DNA of 64,000 nt, from positions 62,001 to 126,000 of the forward strand of contig JAGIBP010000005.1 in NCBI GenBank assembly GCA_017744285.1, read 5' to 3'. This document shows positions 42,805 to 52,045 of the stretch, in pieces. This stretch comes from Variovorax sp. (GTDB taxonomy: Bacteria > Pseudomonadota > Gammaproteobacteria > Burkholderiales > Burkholderiaceae_C). A program made the translations under genes and the position numbers. The notes beneath the pieces were generated by a model. It saw only the letters and a program-made list of their open reading frames with translations, was not told the origin of the DNA and ran no database searches. Position 1 is the first letter of the stretch; the number at the start of each line of letters is the position of its first letter.

Positions 42805-44039
42805 GCCAGTCCGTCCCTTCGGAGCGGGTCGCGGGGGTTGCGCCGACGGCCTCGTCCCGGCTCGCGGCGGGGGACGACACCCCCGGCTTCGACCCCTTCT
42901 TCCAGCCCACGCGCGCGGCGTTCTGGCTGATGCTGGTGCTGCTGCTCAACGGCCTCTATGCGGTCGGTCAACTGCTCGGCGTCGGCTTTCGCGTGATGCC
43001 GGTGGCGGCGCTGCTGGGGCTCGCGGCATGGGCGCTCTACACGCTGGCCTTCGTGGCGGTCTTTCGCGCGATGGACCTCCTCGACCAGCACCCGCCCGCC
43101 GGCTACGTGCTGGCATTCGCCTGGGGCGGGCTGGCAGCGCCCCACCTGGCCATGCCGGCGAACCACGCGATCCAGAGCCTGGCTGCGAAGTTCGTGTCGC
43201 CGGAATTCGCGGCCGTGTGGGGGCCGGCGCTGGCGGGCCCCATCACCGAGGAATTCGTGAAGCTCGCGGGCGTCATGCTGCTGATCCTGACGGCGCGCAA
43301 CCAGTTTCGCACCGAGCTGTCGGTGCTCATCGTCGGCGCCATGACGGGCCTCGGCTTCCAGGTGGTGGAGAACCTCAACTACACCCTGCGCTCGGCGATG
43401 AATTTCCCTTCGGAAAGCCAGGTGCTCCCGGTGCTCGGCGACCTGCTCACGCGCGGTCTGCTGAGCGGCCTGTGGACGCATGCGGCCTTTACGGCCGTGG
43501 CCTCCTACGGGCTGGCCCTGTTCCTGTTTCGCCGCGATCGCACGCGGGCCCAGCGGGTCGGCATGGCCGTGCTGTGCTTCGCCCTCGCCTGGGCGATGCA
43601 CTTCGTCTGGAACTCGCCGTGGATGGAAGACTGGTTCAGCGACGACCTCGCGGGGCTGGCGCTGCTGCTGCTGGCCAAGGGCCTGCCGGTGCTGCTCGCT
43701 GTGGCATTGATCTGGCGCGCCGCCACCCTCGAAACAGGCGCCTACCTGCATGCGACGGCCGCCTCGCTCGTCCCCGAGCGCGACCTGCTGCGCGACGACG
43801 AGTGGCTGCGCCTGGGCTCGCCGCTCGCGCGCTGGCGCGTGCGGCGCGACGTGGGCCGGGCCTACGGCCGCCGGGCGCGCCGCCTCAAGGCGCGCCTGCA
43901 GCGGCACCAGTTGCGCCTGGTGCTCAAGGCCGGCATGTTCGGCCGCGGCCCGCGCACCGCGCGGCACGAGCGGGCCATCCGGCGCCTGCGGGCCCGGCTG
44001 GACGCGATCTTCCCTGATGTGGATTGCCTTTGCCGGTAA
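42801..44039 (+). CDS. PrsW-like intramembrane protease
   Basis: 412 residues starting at GTG in the GTGA overlap. About eight membrane segments. PrsW/CAAX-protease motifs are present: GPITEEFVKLAGV (the glutamate pair, about residue 150), GLGFQVVENLNYTL, LWTHAAFTAVASYG and AWAMHFVWNSPW with the histidines. PrsW-type proteins cleave membrane-bound anti-sigma factors in Gram-positives, but in proteobacteria the target is usually unknown. The basic cytoplasmic tail is unusual. Confidence 0.85.
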   Translation: MSQSVPSERVAGVAPTASSRLAAGDDTPGFDPFFQPTRAAFWLMLVLLLNGLYAVGQLLGVGFRVMPVAALLGLAAWALYTLAFVAVFRAMDLLDQHPPAGYVLAFAWGGLAAPHLAMPANHAIQSLAAKFVSPEFAAVWGPALAGPITEEFVKLAGVMLLILTARNQFRTELSVLIVGAMTGLGFQVVENLNYTLRSAMNFPSESQVLPVLGDLLTRGLLSGLWTHAAFTAVASYGLALFLFRRDRTRAQRVGMAVLCFALAWAMHFVWNSPWMEDWFSDDLAGLALLLLAKGLPVLLAVALIWRAATLETGAYLHATAASLVPERDLLRDDEWLRLGSPLARWRVRRDVGRAYGRRARRLKARLQRHQLRLVLKAGMFGRGPRTARHERAIRRLRARLDAIFPDVDCLCR

Positions 44040-44233
44040 CGGCACGTATCCTGTTGACGCCTACAAAAAGAGGGGCCGGCAGGGGAAGCCGGATAAGCAA
44101 TGATGTCTCAGGGAACCTTTGCGCCGCATGCGGCGAACGATCCACGGCGCGGCTCATTCAGATGCCGCCGTTTCTCAAGCCTTGAACCTCCCCGGTTGTC
44201 CATCGCCCACGTCATCGCGAACTGAGTCGCGCC

Positions 44234-44445
44234 ATGACGGTCTCGTGGCGAGCGCCGTTTGGCAAGCTCGACCTGACGCTGTTCCGATCCATCGAATCGG
44301 CCACGGCGTTTGCCGGGTTTCGCGCTAGCCCCTCTGTCCCCTATCTCGAGCTGACGCACTGGCTGCATCAGCTCTGGCAACTCGCCGCCAGCGATCTTCA
44401 TCGCCTCCGTCGCCACTGCCGGATCGAGCCGCGTGCGAGGCAAGT
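44234..44445 (+). pseudogene. 5' fragment of a type VI secretion ATPase gene (tssH/clpV)
   Basis: This frame reads FGKLDLTLFRSIESATAF, then YLELTHWLHQLWQ and SDLHRLRRHCRIEP, matching the N-terminal Clp-N repeat of TssH/ClpV, in which a short stretch precedes the AAA domains. Everything after about residue 70 (some 800 residues) is missing. The 195 bases before it (44040-44233) hold no recognisable gene. Confidence 0.55.
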
Positions 44446-44472
44446 GAATTCATCCACCCAGAAGGAGACTCC

Positions 44473-44622
44473 ATGAGCCACAGAACCCTCACCGTCGAAT
44501 CCCCCGCCATCCCTGTCTTCAACGGCGTCCCCGCCCTCGAACCCGTGCGCCTGTCGGGCCGCGAAGGCATCAACAGCCTCTTCGAATACGAGCTGATTCT
44601 GAAGACCCCCGATTCGCTCATG
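44473..44622 (+). pseudogene. N-terminal fragment of vgrG
   Basis: After AGAAGGAGA, an ATG opens MSHRTLTVESPAIPVFNG, then VRLSGREGINSLFEYELILK, the start of VgrG spike proteins. After about 50 residues the sequence leaves VgrG and, in the same frame, joins a TssL/DotU domain, so an internal deletion fused two type VI genes. Confidence 0.7.
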
Positions 44623-44649
44623 GGCGACGTGTCGGTGAATGTGGACTAT

Positions 44650-45760
44650 CACGCCGTCACCGGGCAGCCCAAGGAAGGGCTCTTCCAGCGGCAGAGAGAA
44701 GCCCTCTCAGCGCACCCGTCATTCCGGCTTCAGATCGCCATGCTGCGTGAACGCCGTATGCAGCTTGCAGGCGTTCCAGCGGAGGAGTCGCTCAGCTATG
44801 CGCTTTGCACGGCCATCGACGAAGAGATTCATCGCATCCCATGGAGCAACGGCACCGGGGAGAAGGGCAGTGCGTGGGCCTCAAGGTCGTTGGCTCTCGA
44901 GTTCCACGACGACATCAACGGCGGGGTGAAAGTCTTTCTGCTGATTGGCCGACTGGCCGCATCGCCGGACGAGCACATCGATCTTCTCGACCTGCTGTTC
45001 TTCGTTCTCTCTTTGGGTTTCGAAGGCCGGTTCGGACGATGCCGAACGGGCACGAGCAATTTGAAACGATCCGGCACGGGCTCTTCGAGATGGTCATGCG
45101 CGTGCGCGGTGAGGTGCCGCACGAACTCTCGCCGCATTGGCGCAGCGATGCCGTACGCGAGCCCCTCTCGCTGTGGTCGGTGCCGGTGTGGGTGACGGTG
45201 GTGGTGCTCTCGCTCGTGCTTCTGGCGCAGTTCGGCTGGTACAAGTGCCAACTGATGCAACAGAGCGCCGAGGTGGCGGAGAGCATCCGCGCCATCGGCA
45301 CAATGAGGCCTCCTACGGCCCCGGTGCGCAAATCGATGCGCTTCAAGGAACTGCTGGCCCCCAAGATCGCCCGCGGCACCGTGAGCGTGGAGGAAGACGA
45401 CGCGCACAGCGCCGTGACCTTCAGGGCGACGACATGTTCGTGCCCGGACAGGCGCAGGTGAACGCGAAGCTGCTTCCTACCATTGCCAAGGTGGCGAACG
45501 AGATCAACGAAGTCTCGGGCACCGTGCGGATCACCGGGCATTCGGACAACCGGCCGATCAAGACACGCGAGTTCCCCGACAACCAGACATTGAGCGAGAA
45601 GCGCGCTGCGGCGGTGGCGGAGGTGCTCAAGAGCAGCGGCGCGACCCCGGACCGCCTATCGGTGGAAGGCAAGGGCGACACGCAGCCGCTCGCCGACAAC
45701 GCGACGCCAGCCGGACGCGCCCGCAACCGGTGCGTCGACATCGTGGTCACGCAAGGCTGA
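44650..45760 (+). pseudogene. tssL (DotU-OmpA) with two frameshifts, 5' end lost
   Basis: Three frames must be joined. The first gives the DotU domain (AGVPAEESLSYALCTAIDEE, LDLLFFVLSLGFEGRF), the second continues MPNGHEQFETIRHGLF, HELSPHWRS and the membrane helix VPVWVTVVVLSLVLLAQFGW, and the third the OmpA-like domain (GDDMFVPGQAQVN, VRITGHSDNRPI, GRARNRCVDIVV). One base seems lost near 45033 and one G near 45423. TssL anchors the T6SS membrane complex; here it lacks about 60 N-terminal residues and is fused behind a vgrG stub. Confidence 0.8.
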
Positions 45761-45763
45761 ACG

Positions 45764-46273
45764 TCAGCGCGCCGCGCGCGGACGCGGCGCGGGCCCGAAG
45801 TCGACGGGCAGGGCGCCCTCGGACTTCACCTCGCGCAGCACGATCGCCGATCGCACGTGGGTGACGCCGGCCTGCTCGAAGAGCGTGGTGTGCAGGAATT
45901 TCTCGTAGTGCTTGATGTCCGGCACCAGCACGGTGAGGATGTAGTCGGCCGGGCCGGTCGCCGACACGCAGCGCACGATCTGCGGGCTGGCCGCGACCGC
46001 GTTCTCGAAGTCGCGGACCTTCGATTCGTGGTGCCGGTCGAGATTGACCTCGGTCACCGCGGCCAGGTTGAGCCCGACTTTCTCCCGATCGATGACCACC
46101 GTGTAGCCGCGGATCACGCCCGCGGCCTCCATGTCCTTGATGCGGCGCCAGCACGGCGTGGACGAGAGGCCCACCTTGTCCGCGATCTGCTGCACCGTCT
46201 GCCGCGCGTCGCGCTGCAGTTCGAGCAGGATCTGCAGCGAGTAGTGGTCCAGAGGAATGGAATCGTCGTTCAT
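45764..46273 (-). CDS. Lrp/AsnC family transcriptional regulator
   Basis: 169 residues from the ATG at 46273. Helix-turn-helix QQIADKVGLSSTPCWRRIKD followed by the RAM ligand domain (VGLNLAAVTEVNLDRH, SATGPADYILTVLVPD). It is divergent from the indolepyruvate oxidoreductase gene, the standard arrangement for an amino-acid-sensing regulator of that enzyme. Three inverted repeats lie in the 91-base gap. Confidence 0.93.
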   Translation of the reverse strand: MNDDSIPLDHYSLQILLELQRDARQTVQQIADKVGLSSTPCWRRIKDMEAAGVIRGYTVVIDREKVGLNLAAVTEVNLDRHHESKVRDFENAVAASPQIVRCVSATGPADYILTVLVPDIKHYEKFLHTTLFEQAGVTHVRSAIVLREVKSEGALPVDFGPAPRPRAAR

Positions 46274-46282
46274 GGCGTGTTT

Positions 46283-46364
46283 CGAGAATGATGTTCTCGG
46301 GAATAGGGTCTTTTCGGGTGCAAATGAGAGGATATTCCTCGCGCGGGAGAAGAACAATTCCCGC
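46283..46364. promoter_or_regulatory. Three dyads between lrp-type and iorA-type genes
   Basis: CGAGAA-TGATG-TTCTCG (46283-46299), GAGGA-TAT-TCCTC (46328-46340) and GCGGGA-N10-TCCCGC (46343-46364). The first two are candidate Lrp-type sites about 43 bases apart; the third ends against the start codon and could be a short leader hairpin. Confidence 0.5.
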
Positions 46365-49300
46365 ATGCAAGTGACAGCGAATCCCTCTCCGATCCAGCGG
46401 CCCGCCTACCAGCTTTCCGACGGTCTCTGGGCGCGTTCCGGCGCGGTCTACCTCACCGGCACGCAGGCGCTGGTGCGCATCCTGCTGATGCAGCGGCGGC
46501 GCGATGCGGAGCGCGGCCTCGACACGCAGGGGTTCGTCAGCGGCTACCGCGGCTCGCCGCTCGGCATGGTCGACCAGGCGATCTGGAAGGCCGGGCCGGG
46601 CTTCGAAGAGGCCGGTATCCGTTTCGTGCCGGCCATCAACGAAGAGCTGGCGGCGACGCAGGTGCTGGGCACGCAGCGCGTCGAGTCCGACCCCGAGCGC
46701 AAGGTCGAGGGCGTGTTCGCGATGTGGTACGGCAAGGGGCCGGGCGTGGACCGCGCGGGCGACGCGCTCAAGCACGGCAACGCCTACGGCTCGTCGCCGC
46801 ACGGCGGCGTGCTGGTCGTCGCGGGCGACGATCACGGCTGCGTGTCCTCCTCGATGCCGCACCAGAGCGATCACGCCTTCATGGCCTGGAGCATGCCCGT
46901 CCTGCAGCCGGCCAGCGTGGCCGAGTACCTGGAGTTCGGGCTCTACGGCTACGAGCTGTCGCGCTTCTCGGGCGCGTGGGTCGGCATGGCCGCGCTGTCC
47001 GAAGTGGTGGAGAGCGCAGGCACGGTGGACCTCGACCTGATCGACGCGCGCATGGCCGCCTGGGCCGATGCCGACACGGTGCGCGCCGTCACCGGCCATC
47101 GCATGCCGGAGGACGGCTTGCACTACCGCTGGCCGGACCTGCCGTCGCTGCGCATCGAGTCGCGGCTGGCCGACAAGCTCGAAGCGGTGGCGGCGTTCTC
47201 GCGGGTCAACAGCATCGACCGGCATGTGATCGAGAGTCCGCGGGCCACGGTCGGCATCGTCACCTGCGGCAAGGCGCACTACGACCTGATGGAAGTGCTG
47301 CGCCGCCTCGAAGTCACGCCCGAAAGCCTCGCGCGCATCGGCGTGCGGCTCTACAAGGTGGGGCTCAGTTTCCCGATCGAGCAGAGCCGCATGCGCGCCT
47401 TTGCCGAGGGCCTGGACGAGATCCTGGTCATCGAGGAAAAGGGCGCGGTCGTCGAGACCCAGATGCGCGACCTGTTCTACAACGCGCCGCCGGGCGCGCG
47501 GCCGGCGCTGGTGGGCAAGCACGGGCGCGACGGCCGGCCGCTGGTGTCGGCGCTCGGCGAGCTGCGGCCCTCGCGGCTGATCGAGCTCGTGGCGCACTGG
47601 CTGGCGGAACACTTTTCGGACAACGCGGATCTCGGCGACCACTTCCGCCATGTGCGCGACTTCACCGTGCCCGAGCTGCTCTCCAATGACGGCGACACGG
47701 TCAAGCGGCTGCCGTACTTCTGCGCCGGCTGTCCGCACAACACCAGCACGCGCGTGCCCGAGGGCTCGACCGCGCGCGCGGGCATCGGCTGCCACTTCAT
47801 GGCCAACTGGATGGACCGCAGCACCGCGGGCCTGATCCAGATGGGCGGCGAAGGCGTCGACTGGGTCTCGCATTCGATGTTCACGCGCACGCCGCACGTG
47901 TTCCAGAACCTGGGCGACGGCACCTACTACCACTCGGGTTATCTCGCGATCCGGCAGGCCGTCGCGGCCAAGGCCACGATCACCTACAAGATCCTCTTCA
48001 ACGACGCGGTCGCGATGACCGGCGGCCAGCCGGTGGACGGCGTGATCAGCGTCGATGCGATCGCGCGGCAGGTCGAGTCCGAGGGCGTGAAGCAGGTGGT
48101 GGTGGTGAGCGACGCTACGGCCAAGTACGACGCGATCAAGGACCGCTTTCCGGCCGGCACCGAGTTCCACGACCGCGCGGAGCTCGACGCGGTGCAGCGC
48201 CGGCTGCGCGAGATTCCCGGCGTCACGGTGCTGATCTACGAGCAGACCTGCGCGGCCGAGAAGCGCCGCCGCCGCAAGAAGGGCGAGCTGGCCGATCCGC
48301 CCAGGCGCCTGTTCATCAACGAGGACGTGTGCGAGGGCTGCGGCGATTGCAGCGTGCAGAGCAACTGCGTGGCGGTGCTGCCGCACGAGACCGACCTGGG
48401 CCGCAAGCGCAAGATCGACCAGACGAGCTGCAACAAGGACTACTCGTGCGCCAAGGGCTTCTGCCCGAGCTTCGTCGGCGTCACCGGCGGCGCGCTGCGC
48501 AAGAAGGCCGGCGCGCTCGCCGCGGGGCGTGACGCGTTCCTGCGGCATGTGGCGGACCTCCCGCGGCCTGCCGCGCACGCGTGGGGCGCGCCCTACGACC
48601 TGCTCGTGACCGGCGTCGGCGGCACCGGCGTGGTGACCGTGGGCGCCGTCATCGCGATGGCCGCGCACCTCGAAGGCAAGTCCGCGAGCGTGCTCGACTT
48701 CATGGGCTTCGCGCAGAAGGGCGGGGCGGTGCTGAGCTTCGTGCGGCTGGCCGATACGCCCGCGCGGCTCAACCAGGTGCGCATCGACACCCAGCAGGCC
48801 GACGCGATCCTGGCCTGCGACGTCGTGGTCGGCGCCTCGCCCGAGGCGCTGCAGACGGTGCGCCACGGCCGCACGCGCATCCTCGCGAACACGCACGAGA
48901 TCCCCGTGGCCGAATCGCTTCGCAACCCGGATGCGGACCTCAAGGTCGAGCTGCTGCTCGAGAAGATGCGCTTCGTCGCCGGCCGCGACCAGGTCGAGAC
49001 CTTCGACGCGCAGACGCTGGCGGAGGAATTCCTCGGCGACACGCTGGCCTCGAACATCCTCGCGACCGGCCATGCCTGGCAGCGCGGGCTGATCCCGCTG
49101 AGCCTGGAAGCGCTCACGCGCGCGATCGAACTCAACGGCGTCGCGGTGGCGGCGAACCTCATGGCCTTTTCGCTCGGGCGGCTCGCGGCGGGCGCCCCGG
49201 AGGCGATCGAAGGCCTGCGCCACACGACCCCGCCGCGCGCCGAGGACGAATCGCTCGACGCCCTGGTCGCCCGCGCGCGAAGTCATCTCACCGGCTACCA

Positions 49301-49958
49301 GAACGCCGCATGGGCCGAGCGCTTCGCGGCCCGCGTGCGCGTCCTGCGCGAGCGCGAGGCGGCGCTGGCCGGCGGCGACCCGTCGTTGCCCGTGACGCGC
49401 AACGCCGCGCGCAGCCTGCTCAAGCTCATGAGCTACAAGGACGAGTACGAGGTCGCGCGCCTCTACAGCGACGGTACCTTCCGCCGCAAGCTCGAAGAGC
49501 AGTTCGAAGGCGACGTGAAGCTCGAATTCCACATGGCCCCGCCGCTGCTCTCGCGGCCGAAGAACGGCCAGCCGCCGGCCAAGATGCGCCTCGGCGCGTG
49601 GATGCTGCCGGCCATGAAGTGGCTTGCGCGCGGCAAGCGGCTGCGCGGCACGGGCTTCGACCCCTTCGGGCACACCGAGGAGCGCAAGCTGGAGCGCGCG
49701 CTGATCGGCCAGTTCGAGTCCCGGCTCGATGAACTGATGAACGAACTCTCGCCGGAGAACCAGAAGCTCGCGGCCCAGATCGCGGCGGTGCCGATGACGA
49801 TCCGGGGCTACGGCCATGTGAAGCTCGCGAACCTCGCGCTGGCGCGCGGCCGCGAAGCGGAATTGCTGCATCGCTTCTCGCCGGCGCGCTATCCGCGTCC
49901 GTTGGCCGACGCGAAGGCCGGGCAGATCCGGGGGATCGCGGTCGTCGCCGCGAACTAG
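46365..49958 (+). CDS. Indolepyruvate:ferredoxin oxidoreductase, single-chain
   Basis: 1197 residues from the ATG at 46365, the fused form usual in proteobacteria. An N-terminal pyruvate-oxidoreductase-like domain (GFVSGYRGSPLGMVDQAIWK) is followed by the TPP domain (YFCAGCPHNTSTRVPEGS, about 450), a ferredoxin-like 4Fe-4S region (NEDVCEGCGDCSVQSNC, about 655) and the gamma domain (LLVTGVGGTGVVTVGAV, about 748). It decarboxylates aryl pyruvates from aromatic amino acids to aryl-acetyl-CoA, reducing ferredoxin. Controlled in all likelihood by the divergent Lrp protein. Confidence 0.95.
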   Translation: MQVTANPSPIQRPAYQLSDGLWARSGAVYLTGTQALVRILLMQRRRDAERGLDTQGFVSGYRGSPLGMVDQAIWKAGPGFEEAGIRFVPAINEELAATQVLGTQRVESDPERKVEGVFAMWYGKGPGVDRAGDALKHGNAYGSSPHGGVLVVAGDDHGCVSSSMPHQSDHAFMAWSMPVLQPASVAEYLEFGLYGYELSRFSGAWVGMAALSEVVESAGTVDLDLIDARMAAWADADTVRAVTGHRMPEDGLHYRWPDLPSLRIESRLADKLEAVAAFSRVNSIDRHVIESPRATVGIVTCGKAHYDLMEVLRRLEVTPESLARIGVRLYKVGLSFPIEQSRMRAFAEGLDEILVIEEKGAVVETQMRDLFYNAPPGARPALVGKHGRDGRPLVSALGELRPSRLIELVAHWLAEHFSDNADLGDHFRHVRDFTVPELLSNDGDTVKRLPYFCAGCPHNTSTRVPEGSTARAGIGCHFMANWMDRSTAGLIQMGGEGVDWVSHSMFTRTPHVFQNLGDGTYYHSGYLAIRQAVAAKATITYKILFNDAVAMTGGQPVDGVISVDAIARQVESEGVKQVVVVSDATAKYDAIKDRFPAGTEFHDRAELDAVQRRLREIPGVTVLIYEQTCAAEKRRRRKKGELADPPRRLFINEDVCEGCGDCSVQSNCVAVLPHETDLGRKRKIDQTSCNKDYSCAKGFCPSFVGVTGGALRKKAGALAAGRDAFLRHVADLPRPAAHAWGAPYDLLVTGVGGTGVVTVGAVIAMAAHLEGKSASVLDFMGFAQKGGAVLSFVRLADTPARLNQVRIDTQQADAILACDVVVGASPEALQTVRHGRTRILANTHEIPVAESLRNPDADLKVELLLEKMRFVAGRDQVETFDAQTLAEEFLGDTLASNILATGHAWQRGLIPLSLEALTRAIELNGVAVAANLMAFSLGRLAAGAPEAIEGLRHTTPPRAEDESLDALVARARSHLTGYQNAAWAERFAARVRVLREREAALAGGDPSLPVTRNAARSLLKLMSYKDEYEVARLYSDGTFRRKLEEQFEGDVKLEFHMAPPLLSRPKNGQPPAKMRLGAWMLPAMKWLARGKRLRGTGFDPFGHTEERKLERALIGQFESRLDELMNELSPENQKLAAQIAAVPMTIRGYGHVKLANLALARGREAELLHRFSPARYPRPLADAKAGQIRGIAVVAAN

Positions 49959-50593
49959 GACCTGGCCAACGCGGCCAGCTTCTTGCGGGCGCTCTGGAAG
50001 AGGCCCTCGCGCTCCACCGGCGCCCTGGCCTTCGTCTTGCCTTGGGCGATGACTTCGAACGCGGCCGCCAGCTTGGCGCCGAGCGCGTCATCGGCCGTGA
50101 GCGCCGCGTACCGCCTGCTGGCGATGACCTGGACTTTCAGGTGCCGGCCGATGGCCGCCGAGAGCTTCTGGCAGGCCGCGGCCATGTCGCGTTCGCCCGG
50201 CATCGTGTCGCCATGCACCACGAGGAGTTCGACCGTGCCGTCCGGCTCCTCGCCGAGCACGAAGGCGCGCAGCACCGAGTCCTTGAACTTCGAACGCAGC
50301 ATCGCGCGAATGGGCTCCGCCGCGGCGAAGGACTTGAGCGCGATGCCCCGCAGCTCGCGATAAAAGATGAACGAGGTGTTCGCGCAGACGGCGTCGGGCG
50401 CGTCGCCGCTCGGCTTGCACCGGCTCAGGATGCCGCTCTTGAGGAGGTGCTCCTGCGTGCGCTCGACTTCTTCCACCGTGAGCTTCGTTGCCTTGGCGAG
50501 CGCATCGGCAGGGAACGGCGTGGCGGGCTTCGCCAGCACGATCTTCAACAGCTTCTGGACTTCGGGGGACAGGAGGAAATCTGCGGCACTCAT
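49955..50593 (-). CDS. Winged-helix protein with degenerate nucleotidyltransferase domain
   Basis: 212 residues from the ATG at 50593. The N-terminal ~70 residues (LLSPEVQKLLKIVLAKPATP, VEEVERTQEHLLKSGIL) look like a winged helix. Then FIFYRELRGIALKSFAAAEP and VLRAFVLGEEPDGTVELLVV line up with the wHTH plus minimal-nucleotidyltransferase (MNT) plan, but the GSxARG loop and the DxD metal ligands are gone. It is therefore predicted to be non-catalytic. Its 3' end overlaps that of the oxidoreductase gene. Confidence 0.6.
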   Translation of the reverse strand: MSAADFLLSPEVQKLLKIVLAKPATPFPADALAKATKLTVEEVERTQEHLLKSGILSRCKPSGDAPDAVCANTSFIFYRELRGIALKSFAAAEPIRAMLRSKFKDSVLRAFVLGEEPDGTVELLVVHGDTMPGERDMAAACQKLSAAIGRHLKVQVIASRRYAALTADDALGAKLAAAFEVIAQGKTKARAPVEREGLFQSARKKLAALARS

Positions 50594-50655
50594 TCGGGCT
50601 GACGTCGTCTTCGGCCCGGCATTATCGCGACCGCCGCACGCGCGCCCGAGGCGCA

Positions 50656-50686
50656 ACAAAAAGGGCCCGCCGACGCCGGCGGGCCC
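50656..50686 (-). terminator. Rho-independent terminator of the OmpA-family gene
   Basis: On the minus strand GGGCCCGCCG-GCGT-CGGCGGGCCC forms a perfect 10-pair stem with a 4-base loop, followed by TTTTTGTTG. It begins 28 bases after the OmpA-family stop. The other strand has no T-run after the hairpin, so it acts in one direction. Confidence 0.88.
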
Positions 50687-50714
50687 GCCATGCCCGAAGG
50701 GCGGCCGCGCAGTG

Positions 50715-51809
50715 CTAGCCCGGCTGCTCGCCGGTCGCGTGGATTTCCACGCGGCGGTTCGGCTCGAAGCAGGCAATGAGCGCGTTGCGGTTCCTCGCCT
50801 GGCCCTTGGCCCGGCAATCGGCTTCGGTGACCTTGAGCTCCGTCGGCCCGCGACCTTCCGTGCGGATGATGTTGGCCGGTACGCCCTGGGCGACCAGGTA
50901 GTCGCGCACCGAGTTCGCCCGCGCCACCGACAGGCGCTGGTTGAACTCGAGACTGCCGATCGGGTCGGTGTGGCCGACGATCGAGATCTCGCGCAGCCGG
51001 ATGCCCGAGGCCTTGAGCTCCTGCAGCGTGCTGTCGATGCGGCTGCGGCCCGCGGGCGTCAGGTCGGACTTGGCGAACGCGAAGGTGCCGTCGGCCCGCA
51101 GTTCGAAATCGCGCTTGGCCGGCGGTGGCGGGGGCGGCGGTGGCGGCATCGAGGGCGGGGGCGCGGGCGCGCGGGCCTGCGCGACCACCGGGGGCGGGCC
51201 GAGGGGAATCTGGAGGCCGACCGAGAACAGCCAGTCCTTGGCATGTCCCTGGTCGAAGAAGACGCCGTTGCGGTTGTTGTCGTCGTAGCGGTAGCGGATG
51301 TCGCCCACCAGGCGGCCCCAGCTGGAGAAGGGCCAGACGATGCCGGCGCCCACGTTGGCCATGAAGCCCGTCTTGCTTTCGTTGACGAACGGCCCGCTGA
51401 TCTTGTCGTTGATCGCGCCGATGCCGCCCACCAGGTAGGGCTGGATGCTGTTCGACTGCCACAGGCGGAAGCCCTGGCGGCCCATGAAGAACCACTGGGC
51501 GTCGAGCGAGGCGCTCCAGATCTTCCACTTGTCATCGCTGAGCGGACCGTTGAACTTGCCGTCCAGCTGCTCGTACTGCGTGCGCAGCTCGACGTTCCAG
51601 GCGGGACTGATCGGTTTGCCGATCGAGACGCCGCCGCCCCAGCCGTTATCGGCGTGGCGGTTGCTGTCCGCGTTGATGTAGGTGCCGAAGGGTGTGATGT
51701 ACCAGCGGTCGTCGAAGTACGTGTCCGCGGTGTAGCTGGATTGCGCAAGGGACACCGCGCACGGAACGGCGAGAACGCAGAAAGCTGCCAATGAGCGTCG
51801 GTCGAACAT
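50715..51809 (-). CDS. OmpA-family outer-membrane protein
   Basis: 364 residues from the ATG at 51809, preceded by GAGGAGA. Signal peptide AAFCVLAVPCAVSLAQ, an N-terminal beta-barrel (YFDDRWYITPFGTYINADSN, VGAGIVWPFSSWGRLVGDI), a proline-rich linker of about 15 residues, and a C-terminal OmpA domain with SIVGHTDPIGSLEFNQRLS and NRRVEIHATG that binds peptidoglycan. Single gene with its own terminator. Confidence 0.93.
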   Translation of the reverse strand: MFDRRSLAAFCVLAVPCAVSLAQSSYTADTYFDDRWYITPFGTYINADSNRHADNGWGGGVSIGKPISPAWNVELRTQYEQLDGKFNGPLSDDKWKIWSASLDAQWFFMGRQGFRLWQSNSIQPYLVGGIGAINDKISGPFVNESKTGFMANVGAGIVWPFSSWGRLVGDIRYRYDDNNRNGVFFDQGHAKDWLFSVGLQIPLGPPPVVAQARAPAPPPSMPPPPPPPPPAKRDFELRADGTFAFAKSDLTPAGRSRIDSTLQELKASGIRLREISIVGHTDPIGSLEFNQRLSVARANSVRDYLVAQGVPANIIRTEGRGPTELKVTEADCRAKGQARNRNALIACFEPNRRVEIHATGEQPG

Positions 51810-52045
51810 GAAATTCTCCTCACTGTGGGGGGACGAGGACTCCAGAACCAATCGATCGGAAGTGGCGAAGATAGGGCGGCCGGGCGCGGCAGGCGGCGCA
51901 TGCGCAACCAGGTGTTTCGGCTCCTGGGCACGCTTGTCGCGTTCGGTTTCATATCTTGCGGACCGTCGATGCGGTCGTTGCACATCGGCAACTCGCCGGT
52001 GCGCCCTCGTCATAATGGCCGGCTCGCGTTTTCGAACTGCACGCC

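Noticed and set aside
45747..49871. Very long open frame (over 1300 codons) on the minus strand opposite the indolepyruvate oxidoreductase gene
   Set aside because: It is antisense to a well-conserved gene, is rich in Arg/His/Ala as expected of a GC-rich shadow frame, and has no recognisable domain.
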